NCBI GenBank assembly: GCA_002841155.1
Contig: PHEH01000001.1
Location: 407,076 to 471,075 of the forward strand
Reading direction: 5' to 3'
Source: Alphaproteobacteria bacterium HGW-Alphaproteobacteria-18
Lineage (GTDB): Bacteria; Pseudomonadota; Alphaproteobacteria; Caulobacterales; Hyphomonadaceae
Length of the DNA: 64,000 nt
Below the pieces are notes generated by a model. That model had not been told where the DNA came from, did not search any database, and saw nothing but the letters and a program-made list of their open reading frames with translations. The translations under genes and the position numbers were made by a program. Of this stretch, positions 1 through 10,255 are shown piece by piece (position 1 is the stretch's first letter; each line of letters opens with the position of its first letter).

Positions 1-692
1 AGTATCGCGAAATCTGTGATCGCATACATGCCGGCCCTGACAGCGAGATTCTGGAAATAGGCTGTGGATGGGGAGGTTTTGCGGAGTACGCGGCAAAAAA
101 CCGGGGATCCAAGGTCACATGTCTGACAATTTCACCGTCCCAGCGAGATTATGCAGCCGCCAGGATGCAACGTGAAGGGCTAAGCGACCGTGTCGATATT
201 CGCCTGGAAGACTATCGGGACCATGAAGGGTCTTACAGTGGCCTCGCGTCTATAGAGATGTTCGAGGCTGTTGGGGAGGCATACTGGCCGAGCTATTTCT
301 CCAAGATCTATTCTTCCCTTGAAGCTGGCGGTCGCGCAGCCCTCCAGATCATTACGATCGATGACAATCTCTTCGAACGTTATCGTCAGCGTGTGGACTT
401 TATCCAGCAGCACATATTTCCAGGCGGTATGCTGATCAGTGAAGATGTCCTGAAGCAGCAGTTCGCAAGGGCTGGACTGCGGCACGATGGAGTCAGCTAT
501 TTCGGCCAGGACTACGCCCGCACCTGCCGGGAGTGGGCGCGCGCCTTCAACGGCAGCTGGGAAGAGATATGCACCCTAGGCTTTGACGAGCCTTTTCGCA
601 GGCTGTGGAACTTCTACCTCAGCTATTGCGAAGCGGGATTCAGTGACGCGCGGATCAATGTTGGTCACTTTCAGGTGACACGCCCGGCCTGA
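1..692 (+). CDS. Cyclopropane-fatty-acyl-phospholipid synthase family methyltransferase, 5' truncated
   Basis: The reading frame is open from the first full codon (base 3), so the N-terminus lies outside the window; about 229 residues are visible. They begin in the SAM-binding core: the motif I segment EIGCGWGGFAEYAA is near the start, followed by LTISPSQRDYA and FEAVGEAYWPSYF, as in the CFA synthase family, which adds a methylene bridge from SAM to unsaturated acyl chains of membrane phospholipids. The segment HIFPGGMLIS is also typical of that family. The gene ends 20 bp from the convergent pyrG. Whether it is a true CFA synthase or a related lipid methyltransferase cannot be decided without the N-terminal part. 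Confidence 0.85.
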   Translation, partial: YREICDRIHAGPDSEILEIGCGWGGFAEYAAKNRGSKVTCLTISPSQRDYAAARMQREGLSDRVDIRLEDYRDHEGSYSGLASIEMFEAVGEAYWPSYFSKIYSSLEAGGRAALQIITIDDNLFERYRQRVDFIQQHIFPGGMLISEDVLKQQFARAGLRHDGVSYFGQDYARTCREWARAFNGSWEEICTLGFDEPFRRLWNFYLSYCEAGFSDARINVGHFQVTRPA

Positions 693-711
693 TCCCTTCC
701 CCATTTCGCTT

Positions 712-2409
<1,698 letters not shown>

Positions 2410-2859
2410 TTACTGGGGATTGGATGTTTCCGGGACGGATTCTGGTTCTGGCGCTGCATCTTCCGAAACATCAGGCTCGGTCACCTGGGGCGCCGGTGCA
2501 ATGCCGACTTCAGGCGATGCGGGACCAGTTTCGTTGAGCAATGTCGGATCAAACAGGTCCAAAGGCCCCTGCTGTGGCGCGGTCTGGGGGTTTGATTCGT
2601 CCAGAATGCGCTCAATGCCTGACCGGCCATCAGACTGACGATTGGCGATCGAGGTCAAGATCAGGCTGGTGGCAAAGAAAATCGCACCAAAAATCATGGT
2701 GGTCCGAACAAGGGCTCCAGCCGCGCCGCGGCCAGACATCAGCGAATTCCCCGCCCCGCCCCCGATGCCAAGGCCACCGCCTTCTGACTTCTGGACTAGC
2801 ACCAGGCCAATCATCGCCAGGCAGGCGAGAATATGGATTACGAGAATAACGTTCTGCAT
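2410..2859 (-). CDS. secG: Preprotein translocase subunit SecG
   Basis: Small inner-membrane subunit of the SecYEG channel, 149 residues. Two membrane segments are visible (about residues 3-22 and 52-70), separated by the conserved cytoplasmic loop VQKSEGGGLGIGGGAGNSLMSGRG. The family core is about 75 residues; the remaining C-terminal half is a low-complexity tail rich in Pro, Glu and Ala, a common form in alphaproteobacteria. It sits between tpiA and pyrG on the minus strand, a neighbourhood (tpiA-secG-pyrG) conserved in this class. The tail is probably disordered and shows no domain I recognise. Confidence 0.95.
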   Translation of the reverse strand: MQNVILVIHILACLAMIGLVLVQKSEGGGLGIGGGAGNSLMSGRGAAGALVRTTMIFGAIFFATSLILTSIANRQSDGRSGIERILDESNPQTAPQQGPLDLFDPTLLNETGPASPEVGIAPAPQVTEPDVSEDAAPEPESVPETSNPQ

Positions 2860-2940
2860 GGACCCGACCAGCTTTCCTGAATTTAAGGCGCCCGCATAAC
2901 CCCGATCAGGCCGTTCGCCAAGTCAACGGTTCCACACAAA

Positions 2941-3690
2941 CTACTGCGCCGCCAGCCGGTAGATGGCGAGGAAGTCATCCGCCTTCAAGCTTGCACCCCC
3001 GATAAGGCCGCCATTTACCTCATCTACTCCAAGGATTTCAGCTGCATTTCCGGGGTTCATGCTCCCCCCATAAAGAATGCGGGTTCCCCTCCCCGCATCG
3101 CCAAATCGTTTGACGAGCAGGTCACGAACAAGCCTGTGAACCTCCGCAATCTGTTCAGAACTTGCCACCCTGCCCGTTCCAATTGCCCAGACAGGCTCGT
3201 ACGCAACAACGATGGCACCAGCCGCGGCATTCTCGGGAATCGATCCCGCCATCTGGGTGGAGATGACGTCTAAAACGTCGCCAGCGTCCCGCTGACTGAG
3301 CGTTTCACCGACACATATGATCGGCGTGAGCCCCGCCCGAAGTGCTGCCGCTGCCTGTGAAGCGACGATCTGATCTGTTTCACCGCAATCTGCCCGCCGC
3401 TCCGAATGCCCCACAATGACATAGCTGGCACCGGCATCTTTTAGCATTTCTGCGGAAATATCGCCGGTATGGGCGCCCTTTTCCTTGGGATGGCAGGTTT
3501 CCCCACCGATTTTCAGGTGAGATCCATCCGATCTGCTGGAGGCAGCAGCAATCAGAGTCGCCGGCAGGCATAGCAGCAGTTCCGGTCCCTCACTCGACGG
3601 CGAAACAGCTGCGGAGACCCTTTCGACCTCGGCCAGATTCGCTATCAGCCCATTCATTTTCCAGTTTCCAGCGATCAGCGTGCGTGGCAT
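2941..3690 (-). CDS. tpiA: Triosephosphate isomerase
   Basis: Interconverts dihydroxyacetone phosphate and glyceraldehyde 3-phosphate in lower glycolysis; cytoplasmic homodimer. The start at 3690 gives 249 residues beginning MPRTLIAGNWKMNG, the family N-terminus with catalytic Asn9 and Lys11. The catalytic His is in VIVGHSERR and the Glu in VAYEPVWAIGTG. The phosphate loop GGSMNPGNA is present. An in-frame ATG 21 codons upstream adds a sequence unlike the family, while the chosen start has a purine-rich GAGAGGGA about 9 nt upstream. Transcribed divergently from ppiD; the 87-bp gap must hold both promoters. Confidence 0.97.
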   Translation of the reverse strand: MPRTLIAGNWKMNGLIANLAEVERVSAAVSPSSEGPELLLCLPATLIAAASSRSDGSHLKIGGETCHPKEKGAHTGDISAEMLKDAGASYVIVGHSERRADCGETDQIVASQAAAALRAGLTPIICVGETLSQRDAGDVLDVISTQMAGSIPENAAAGAIVVAYEPVWAIGTGRVASSEQIAEVHRLVRDLLVKRFGDAGRGTRILYGGSMNPGNAAEILGVDEVNGGLIGGASLKADDFLAIYRLAAQ

Positions 3691-3777
3691 GCGGCCATCC
3701 CTCTCTTGCAAGTCATAAACCGGTCGCCTAGCAAGCTGTGAGCCACCCGGCAAACCCCAGAAATAGAGAAGCGCCGT

Positions 3778-5691
3778 ATGCTCGCACTTATGAAGAATAT
3801 GACCCGTTCCCCGGTGGGGAAGCTGGTTTTGATGATTGTCATCGTTGGTATGGCGTTCTGGGGTGTCGACGCAATCGTAAATCAGATGCGCAGCGGGCTT
3901 GGGGCCAATGTCGTTAGCGCAGGCTCCCGAGGGCTCGACCCGGCGGATCTGGACTTCCGGGTGGAAACCGTCCTGCGCAATATCAACACAACTTCCGAGC
4001 GGCCAATGAGCAAATCTGAGGCACTGGAAGAAGGCTTGATCGACCAGATCGTTGAAGTCGAAAAGGCGCGCATCATTCGCCTCGGTTACGGCGAAAGCGT
4101 GGGCATTTCTCCATCCCCTGAAGCGGTAGTCGCGGAAATGAACGGCATTGCGGCCTTTCAGAATCCACTGACCGGAGAACTTGATCCGGCGATGTTTCGA
4201 GACAGGATCTCGCAGTTGGGCATGACGCCTGCGCAGTTCGAGCGGCAGCTCCAGGACGACATCTTAATTCGCGCGCTTACCCAGGCGGGGCAGTCAGCAG
4301 TTTATGGCCCTCAGGTCATCGCCAACATTCAGGCCAACTATCTTGCCGAAACGCGCGAAGTTGCCTGGTTCTTCTTTGATGCCTCGAACGCCCCCGCACC
4401 CGCCGCGCCATCTGATGCGGAAATCAAAGCATACTATGACGAGCATCTTGAACGCCTGAAGCAGCCTGAGCGACGCGCGATGGATATCCTTCGTATGTCC
4501 AGCGACGACTTCACCGGAAAAGTCGACGTTACGGATCAGGAAGTGGCTACCGTCTATGAGGCCACGAAGTCGGAAAGATTTGCGGCGCCTGATCAGCGCA
4601 CATATGCAGAGCTGCTGTTCCCTTCACGGGACGCGGCACGCACCGCTTTTGGCCTACTGGCCGGTGGCGCAGACCCCAACAGCGTGACGGGTGCAAACTC
4701 AGTCAACATGCGGACCGCAAGAAGCGGAGACATCTCCGATCAAGCTCTGCGTGAAGCAATGTTCGGCCCCGGCAAGCAGAGCGGCGCGATGTACGGACCG
4801 CGTGAAACCAACGGTCAGTGGATGGTGACACGTCTGATCTCTGTTCAGCCTGGCGCCGTGAAGCCTCTTGAAGAAGTTGCTGAGGAAATTCGCCTGGGGC
4901 TGGCGCGTGAGCGCGCCCAGATTCTGTTCTCTGCCGCCTTGGAGACTCTCGATGAGGCACTTGCCGCAGGCCATGATCTGACACAGGTCGCAGAGGACAT
5001 TGGTGTACCGCTCATCAGCATTGCCCCTATCGATCAGAACGGGATGACGGAACGAGGCAATCAATTCACGATCCTCGCAGATATTCCTGAAGCATTGCCT
5101 CAGACCTTCCGTCTGCCTGAAAATGAAATCAGCAGCCGGTTCGATGTTGCCAGCTCTGTTGTCCTCATTTCACCACGCAAGATCGTCCCGGCCGCGACTC
5201 CGGAATTTGATGTGATCAAGGACCGCGTCCGCTCAATCCTCATAACTGAGCGATCTGCAAACGCTGCTCAGGCAGCTGTTGATGCTCTGACTGATCGTCT
5301 TCGCTCTGGCGCGGTCACGCTGGAAGCCGCAGCGGCGCAGGCTGGTGATGAAGTTGATCGCCTGCCCGAACCTGTTTCACGCCTGAATGCGCAGGCAATG
5401 GGTGTCCCAGGCCCTCTGATGCAGGCAACGTTCAGTAACCCAGCGGGAAGCGTCATCAGCTTGCCAACAGGCGACGGGTCCGTATTCGCGATCCTGAAAG
5501 TATTGAGCGTATCTCCTCCCAGCCCGGAAATGCTTGCTGACATAGGTGCAGCCGCTATGGCGGACGTCACAAATGCGCTAACTCAAGACCTCGAAGCGGC
5601 TGTGGATGATGAGATCCGGCGCGCCGTGAGGGTCAAGGAAAATGCGGCAGCCCTTGCAGCATACAAACGAACGATAGCGGCCTCACAATGA
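3778..5691 (+). CDS. ppiD: PpiD-type periplasmic folding chaperone (SurA_N / parvulin-like)
   Basis: Membrane-anchored periplasmic chaperone of 637 residues. A short cytoplasmic N-terminus is followed by one membrane segment (LVLMIVIVGMAFWGV, about residues 17-31), then a large SurA_N-like helical domain and a central parvulin-like region (about residues 220-390). PpiD proteins assist proteins leaving the Sec channel. The parvulin region matches the family weakly by eye, so isomerase activity is uncertain. An alternative ATG lies five codons downstream. The last codons overlap the trpE start (ATGA), so the gene is probably co-transcribed with the trp genes, an arrangement seen in other alphaproteobacteria. 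Confidence 0.88.
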   Translation: MLALMKNMTRSPVGKLVLMIVIVGMAFWGVDAIVNQMRSGLGANVVSAGSRGLDPADLDFRVETVLRNINTTSERPMSKSEALEEGLIDQIVEVEKARIIRLGYGESVGISPSPEAVVAEMNGIAAFQNPLTGELDPAMFRDRISQLGMTPAQFERQLQDDILIRALTQAGQSAVYGPQVIANIQANYLAETREVAWFFFDASNAPAPAAPSDAEIKAYYDEHLERLKQPERRAMDILRMSSDDFTGKVDVTDQEVATVYEATKSERFAAPDQRTYAELLFPSRDAARTAFGLLAGGADPNSVTGANSVNMRTARSGDISDQALREAMFGPGKQSGAMYGPRETNGQWMVTRLISVQPGAVKPLEEVAEEIRLGLARERAQILFSAALETLDEALAAGHDLTQVAEDIGVPLISIAPIDQNGMTERGNQFTILADIPEALPQTFRLPENEISSRFDVASSVVLISPRKIVPAATPEFDVIKDRVRSILITERSANAAQAAVDALTDRLRSGAVTLEAAAAQAGDEVDRLPEPVSRLNAQAMGVPGPLMQATFSNPAGSVISLPTGDGSVFAILKVLSVSPPSPEMLADIGAAAMADVTNALTQDLEAAVDDEIRRAVRVKENAAALAAYKRTIAASQ

Positions 5692-7112
5692 CCTCCCGTC
5701 TGATCGTAAGACGGCGGATCGGCGATATAGAAACGCCCGTTGGCGCAATGCTGAAGCTGGGCGCGGATGAGCCGGGTAGCTTCCTGTTTGAATCAATCGC
5801 CGGAGGCGAGCGACTTGGACGCTATTCATTCATCGGGCTGAAGCCGGAAATCTGGTTCCGTATCAAGGATGGCGTAGCCGAGACTAGCCGCTCAGCTACA
5901 TTTTCTGATGCCAGCCAGCTTCCGGAGCGGCCTGTCGACGCCCTGCGCCATTTTGCGGAGACTGCGCGCGCGGAGACCTCGGAAAGCCTTCCCCCGATGG
6001 CATCCGGCGCCTTCGGGTATGTTGGTTATGACATGATACAGCATGTAGAACCGGTCGTGATTACCAAGCCGGACCAATTGGGTGTTCCCGAGGCATTGCT
6101 AGTGATCCCGCAGATCATGGTGATCTTTGATCACATCTATCAGGAACTGCTTCTGATCGGCCGCGTCAGCGGTGAGGATGAAACTGCGATCAACATTTTA
6201 CTGGATGAAGTCGAAGAACGGCTGGAAAGCCTACCCTCCCTTCCCCCTAAAGAACGAAGCGCTCAGCAAGTCGCACTTGTTTCGGACACTTCGAAGAATC
6301 GATATTTCGAAATCGTGGACACCTGCAAGGAGTACATCAAGGCGGGTGATATTTTCCAGGTTGTTCCCAGCCAGCGCTTCTCAACAGAGTTCAAGCAGAA
6401 ATCCATCAGCTTTTATCGCGCCTTACGCCGCCTCAACCCGTCTGCCTTCATGTTCCATATCAATCTAGGCGATGTCAGGCTCGTTGGGTCCAGTCCTGAG
6501 ATACTGGTGCGGTTGCGGGAAGGCCGGGTCGCCATACGCCCCATCGCCGGTACACGGCCACGCAGCGGGATTGCTTCAGAAGACGCCCGCCGGGCTGAAG
6601 AATTGCTCAATGACCCCAAAGAGCGTGCAGAGCATCTGATGCTCCTTGATCTGGGCAGGAATGATGTTGGCCGCGTGGCGGCATATGGATCTGTCGAGGT
6701 CACCGAGCAGTTCATCGTCGAGCGCTACAGCCATGTGATGCACATCGTCAGCCATGTTGAAGGCAATCTTCGGCCAGGGTTCGATGCGGTGGACGCTTTA
6801 TTTGCCGGATTCCCTGCTGGCACAGTTTCCGGGGCACCGAAGATCCGTGCAATGCAGATCATAGATGAGGTCGAAACACATCGGCGCGGAATATATGGCG
6901 GCGCTGTCGGTTATTTCGGCTGGAACGGCGACCTCGATACATGCATCGCGCTGCGGACTGCCATCCTCAAAGATGGCATGCTGCACATTCAAGCGGGGGG
7001 CGGTGTCGTTCTCGATTCAGATGCTCAATATGAATATGATGAAACCGTCCACAAATCCGGTGCCCTGAAGCGCGCAGCTGAGCTGGCCGCAGCCTACGAG
7101 CACGACCAATGA
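5688..7112 (+). CDS. trpE: Anthranilate synthase component I
   Basis: Converts chorismate to anthranilate with ammonia supplied by TrpG, the first committed step of tryptophan synthesis. It has 474 residues, slightly shorter than many TrpE proteins. The N-terminal part has FLFESIAGGERLGRYSFIG, the region where tryptophan binds for feedback inhibition in this family. The C-terminal chorismate-binding domain carries IAGTRPRSG, AEHLMLLDLGRNDVGRV and FPAGTVSGAPKIRAMQIID. The start overlaps the ppiD stop and the stop overlaps the trpG start, each as ATGA. There is no leader peptide or attenuator, because the upstream gene leaves no room. Confidence 0.97.
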   Translation: MTSRLIVRRRIGDIETPVGAMLKLGADEPGSFLFESIAGGERLGRYSFIGLKPEIWFRIKDGVAETSRSATFSDASQLPERPVDALRHFAETARAETSESLPPMASGAFGYVGYDMIQHVEPVVITKPDQLGVPEALLVIPQIMVIFDHIYQELLLIGRVSGEDETAINILLDEVEERLESLPSLPPKERSAQQVALVSDTSKNRYFEIVDTCKEYIKAGDIFQVVPSQRFSTEFKQKSISFYRALRRLNPSAFMFHINLGDVRLVGSSPEILVRLREGRVAIRPIAGTRPRSGIASEDARRAEELLNDPKERAEHLMLLDLGRNDVGRVAAYGSVEVTEQFIVERYSHVMHIVSHVEGNLRPGFDAVDALFAGFPAGTVSGAPKIRAMQIIDEVETHRRGIYGGAVGYFGWNGDLDTCIALRTAILKDGMLHIQAGGGVVLDSDAQYEYDETVHKSGALKRAAELAAAYEHDQ

Positions 7113-7681
7113 TCCTCGTCATCGACAACTATGACAGCTTCACCTGGAACCTCGTACATTATCTTGAGGAGCTTGGTGCCCGTACGCATGTTGTGCGAAA
7201 TGATCAGCTTGCGGCTGAAGACGCGCTTGCTCTCAAACCATCCGCAATCCTTCTTTCCCCCGGCCCCTGCACGCCAAATGAAGCCGGCATATGCCTTGAG
7301 CTTCTACAGGCGGCACCTGAAAATCTTCCCATCCTCGGCGTCTGCCTCGGACATCAGGCAATTGGACAAGCTTTTGGCGGCGCCGTCATACGCGCCCGGG
7401 AAATCCGGCATGGAAAGATCTCTGAAATAACCACCAATCAATCAGGCCTGTTTGAGGGCCTGCCAGAGCGCTACAACGTCGTCCGCTACCATTCGCTGGC
7501 AATACAAACCGACGACTTGCCTGATTGCCTTGTTCCGGATGCTTACACAGATGACGGAGAGATAATGGCTGTTCATCACAAAACCCGCCCTGTCTACGGC
7601 GTCCAGTTCCACCCTGAAAGCATCCTGACAGAACATGGTCACGCGCTCCTCAAGAATTTCCTCAATAAGGTGAAACAGTGA
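7109..7681 (+). CDS. trpG: Anthranilate synthase component II (glutamine amidotransferase)
   Basis: Class I glutamine amidotransferase of 190 residues that supplies ammonia to TrpE. The sequence starts MILVIDNYDSFTWNLV. The catalytic triad is visible: Cys79 in GVCLGHQAIG, and His168 and Glu170 in GVQFHPES. The start overlaps the trpE stop (ATGA) and the stop overlaps the GTG start of trpD, so translation is probably coupled to both neighbours. Unlike rhizobia, where trpE and trpG are fused, the subunits are separate here. PabA-type use in folate synthesis is possible for such proteins, but the operon context points to tryptophan. Confidence 0.97.
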   Translation: MILVIDNYDSFTWNLVHYLEELGARTHVVRNDQLAAEDALALKPSAILLSPGPCTPNEAGICLELLQAAPENLPILGVCLGHQAIGQAFGGAVIRAREIRHGKISEITTNQSGLFEGLPERYNVVRYHSLAIQTDDLPDCLVPDAYTDDGEIMAVHHKTRPVYGVQFHPESILTEHGHALLKNFLNKVKQ

Positions 7682-8703
7682 GCCAGAGCGCTCTCAACTC
7701 GGCGATACAGGCCATAGCGCGCGGTCTCCCTCTCGATGGGGACATACTCGAAGGTGCATTCGACACGCTACTATCCGGCGAGGCGGCGCCTGAGGAGGTT
7801 GGCGCTTTTCTCGCCGGCCTGGCCGTTCGGGGTGAAACCTCAAATGAGTTGATTGCTGGCGCTCGTATCATGCGCCGCCACGCCCGCCGCATTTCCGTGG
7901 ATGGGCCCCTGCTCGACACATGCGGAACAGGAGGTCTGCCATGGAAATCCCTGAACACCTCCACGGCAAGTGCGCTCGTCATCGCGGCATCCGGCGGGCG
8001 CGTCGCCAAGCACGGTAATCGTTCTGTTCCCCCAAAAACTGGGTCGGCGGATGTGCTGGAAGCACTTGGCCTCCAGTTAGAACTTAGCGACACGGCATTC
8101 CGGGCCTGTCTGGACACTGCCGGTGTCGGCTTTCTCTTCGCCCGAAACTACCATTCCGCAATGCGCCACGTAGCGCCCATCCGCCAAAAACTCGGCATCC
8201 GGACGATATTCAACCTCCTCGGGCCACTTTCAAATCCTGCCGGCGCAGAGTATTCAGTGCTCGGTGTATACGACAAGAAATGGGTCACACCAATGGCGGA
8301 AGCGCTCAAAGCGCTCGGCACCCGGCGCGCGTGGGTAGTTCACGGCCTGGCAGGGATCGATGAGATATCCATTTCCGGCCCAACCGAGGTTTGCGAAGTG
8401 ACGCCTGGATCTGTGCGTACTTTTCAGCTCAGCCCCTCAGATGCCGGCCTGCCAACACACCCGATATCCACCATTGAAGGCGGCGGGCCAGAAGAGAATG
8501 CTGCCGCAATTCGGGATCTGCTTGACGGCCGCGAAGGCCCTTTCCGTGATATTGTACTCTTCAATGCCTCAGCTGGCCTCATGGTCAGCGGTCTTGTCGC
8601 TGACCTTCCGTCAGGCGTTCAGCGCGCTTCCCAGGCAATCGACAGCGGCGCGGCCAGGGAGACTCTGGAAACGCTTATCCGCACAGCACGGGAGAGTGAC
8701 TAG
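7678..8703 (+). CDS. trpD: Anthranilate phosphoribosyltransferase
   Basis: Transfers the phosphoribosyl group of PRPP to anthranilate, second step of tryptophan synthesis. It has 341 residues. The PRPP-binding region is visible as DTCGTGG (about residues 81-87), followed by the conserved KHGNRSV and FLFARNYHSAMRHVAPIRQKLGIRT segments. The start codon is GTG, overlapping the trpG stop (GTGA), which leaves little doubt about the start. It is 2 bp from trpC. Full length, no anomalies. Confidence 0.97.
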   Translation: MSQSALNSAIQAIARGLPLDGDILEGAFDTLLSGEAAPEEVGAFLAGLAVRGETSNELIAGARIMRRHARRISVDGPLLDTCGTGGLPWKSLNTSTASALVIAASGGRVAKHGNRSVPPKTGSADVLEALGLQLELSDTAFRACLDTAGVGFLFARNYHSAMRHVAPIRQKLGIRTIFNLLGPLSNPAGAEYSVLGVYDKKWVTPMAEALKALGTRRAWVVHGLAGIDEISISGPTEVCEVTPGSVRTFQLSPSDAGLPTHPISTIEGGGPEENAAAIRDLLDGREGPFRDIVLFNASAGLMVSGLVADLPSGVQRASQAIDSGAARETLETLIRTARESD

Positions 8704-8705
8704 AC

Positions 8706-9503
8706 ATGAAGACCGCTCTCGACCGCATCATTGACTATAAGCATGATGAAGTCCGTGCCCTGAAATGTGCACGGTCGCTGACTGATCTGGAATCAGCCGC
8801 CCGAAACGCGTCCCCTGTCCGGGGATTTGCCGCGGCACTTACGGCGATTGCCCGCAATGATCAGAATGCTCTCATATGCGAGATCAAACGCAAAAGCCCA
8901 TCAGCAGGAGATATTCTGCCGGGTGCTGATCCTGTTGAAATCGCGCAGGATTATGAGCGCGGCGGCGCGGCTTGCCTTTCGGTGCTTACTGATATGCCGA
9001 GCTTTGGGGGTTCCCTTGAAGATTTCGCGTCCATTCGCGCAGCGGTCAGCATCCCCATGCTGCGCAAGGATTTCATGATTGATCCGGTCCAGATCATCGA
9101 AGCGCGCGCGTATGGTGCTGACTGCATACTGATCATAATGTCAGCTGTTGACGATGTCCTTGCTTCAGAGTTGCATGATTGCGCCACACATTACGGAATG
9201 GATGTTCTGGTTGAGACGCATGACGAAGAAGAAGTGGAGCGCGCCCTGCGCCTCCCCTCTCCACTCATTGGCATAAATAACCGTGACCTGAAGAAGATGA
9301 TCACTGACCTCAGTGTGACAGAACGCCTGGCTCCCATGCTGCCTTCAAACAGGCATCTGATATCAGAGAGCGGAATCGCAGACCCCGACAGTATTATCCG
9401 GCTTCGCAACGTTGGCTCACGCCGCTTCCTGATTGGCGAATGGCTCATGAAGCAAGGGTCCGCTCGCGCGGAAGAGGTAACACGCCTGAAACTCGCCTGT
9501 TGA
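8706..9503 (+). CDS. trpC: Indole-3-glycerol-phosphate synthase
   Basis: Closes the indole ring from CdRP, fourth step of tryptophan synthesis; a TIM-barrel of 265 residues. Motifs seen: ICEIKRKSPSAGDI (catalytic Glu and Lys), LSVLTDMPSFGGSLEDF, LRKDFMIDPVQIIEARAYGADCILII, IGINNRDL, and the phosphate loop ISESGI. There is no fused TrpF. It is the last gene of the ppiD-trpEGDC chain. In several other alphaproteobacteria moaC and moeA follow trpC; here lexA follows after 66 bp. trpF, trpB and trpA are not in this window. Confidence 0.97.
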   Translation: MKTALDRIIDYKHDEVRALKCARSLTDLESAARNASPVRGFAAALTAIARNDQNALICEIKRKSPSAGDILPGADPVEIAQDYERGGAACLSVLTDMPSFGGSLEDFASIRAAVSIPMLRKDFMIDPVQIIEARAYGADCILIIMSAVDDVLASELHDCATHYGMDVLVETHDEEEVERALRLPSPLIGINNRDLKKMITDLSVTERLAPMLPSNRHLISESGIADPDSIIRLRNVGSRRFLIGEWLMKQGSARAEEVTRLKLAC

Positions 9504-9519
9504 GATTGACCCGAACAGG

Positions 9520-9534
9520 GAACGCTTGTAGAAC
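9520..9534 (+). promoter_or_regulatory. LexA operator (alphaproteobacterial SOS box) of lexA
   Basis: The sequence GAAC-gcttgta-GAAC is an exact match to the direct-repeat operator GAAC-N7-GAAC (GTTC-N7-GTTC on the other strand) known for alphaproteobacterial LexA. It lies 35 nt before the lexA ATG, where repressor binding would block transcription, so negative autoregulation is expected. Two more GAAC tetramers flank it, at 9513 and 9541, with spacings of 3 and 6 that do not fit the operator. Confidence 0.85.
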
Positions 9535-9569
9535 AAAAGCGAACACAGATTCGCATTTGGAACCGCTCC

Positions 9570-10253
9570 ATGCTCACAACAAAGCAAAAAGAGCTGCTGC
9601 TCTTCATCAATGACCGCATCAAGGACACAGGGGTCTCCCCCTCGTTTGACGAGATGAAGGAAGCGCTCGACCTCGCTTCCAAATCGGGCATTCACCGTCT
9701 GATTACGGCGCTTGAAGAGCGCGGTTTCATTCGCCGGCTTGCAAATCGGGCACGTGCCCTTGAAGTTCTCAAGCTCCCTGATTCTGCCATTCCTCCGCCG
9801 AATGCGCGCCATCGCCGCGACTTCCGCCCGGCGTTGGTCTCAAACCAGGCTGGTGAGACTCCGCGTTTGACGGGTATGATCCCGCTGGTCGGACGCATCG
9901 CGGCCGGATCACCCATCTCCGCCATCCAGCAGGAGAACGGCCATGTCGCCAGCCCCGGAGGATTGCCTGAGGGAGACGATTATTTCGCGCTCGAAGTTCA
10001 GGGCGATTCGATGATCCAGGCCGGCATTCTCAATGGTGACACGGTCATCCTGAAGCGCACCAACACGGCACAAACCGGGGACATTGTTGTCGCCCTCATT
10101 GATGGTGAAGAGGCGACGTTGAAGCGTCTTCGTCGCAAGGGCGCATCTGTGGCTCTGGAAGCAGCAAACCCGGCCTTTGAGACCCGCATCTTCGGGCCTG
10201 ATCGTGTCGAAGTTCAGGGCCGCCTTGTCGCCCTTATTCGCCGCTACGAATAA
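9570..10253 (+). CDS. lexA: SOS-response repressor LexA
   Basis: Transcriptional repressor and self-cleaving protease of 227 residues. The N-terminal winged helix-turn-helix begins [13 protein letters not shown] and includes [15 protein letters not shown]. The peptidase S24 domain has the cleavage site Ala112-Gly113 in GRIAAGSP, the nucleophile Ser147 in GDSM and the general base Lys185 in ATLKRL. RecA-stimulated autocleavage of this family derepresses DNA repair genes. A perfect SOS box lies just upstream. The 3' end overlaps convergent comEC by 20 bp. The linker between the domains (about residues 70-100) is long and Pro/Arg-rich, as is usual in this class. Confidence 0.97.
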   Translation: MLTTKQKELLLFINDRIKDTGVSPSFDEMKEALDLASKSGIHRLITALEERGFIRRLANRARALEVLKLPDSAIPPPNARHRRDFRPALVSNQAGETPRLTGMIPLVGRIAAGSPISAIQQENGHVASPGGLPEGDDYFALEVQGDSMIQAGILNGDTVILKRTNTAQTGDIVVALIDGEEATLKRLRRKGASVALEAANPAFETRIFGPDRVEVQGRLVALIRRYE

Positions 10254-10255
10254 GG
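10232..10255. other. Inverted repeat spanning the overlapping lexA and comEC stop codons
   Basis: CCTTATTCG and CGAATAAGG form a perfect 9-bp inverted repeat around a 6-nt loop. The lexA stop (10251-10253) and the comEC stop on the other strand (10234-10236) sit at symmetrical places in the two arms, so both genes end in the same GAA-TAA. Neither side has a U-tract, so a classical intrinsic terminator is unlikely. A 3'-end hairpin in both transcripts is possible. Confidence 0.6.

Noticed and set aside
5600..5760. Tryptophan attenuator before trpE
   Set aside because: trpE begins within the stop codon of ppiD; no leader peptide with tandem Trp codons or alternative hairpins is present.
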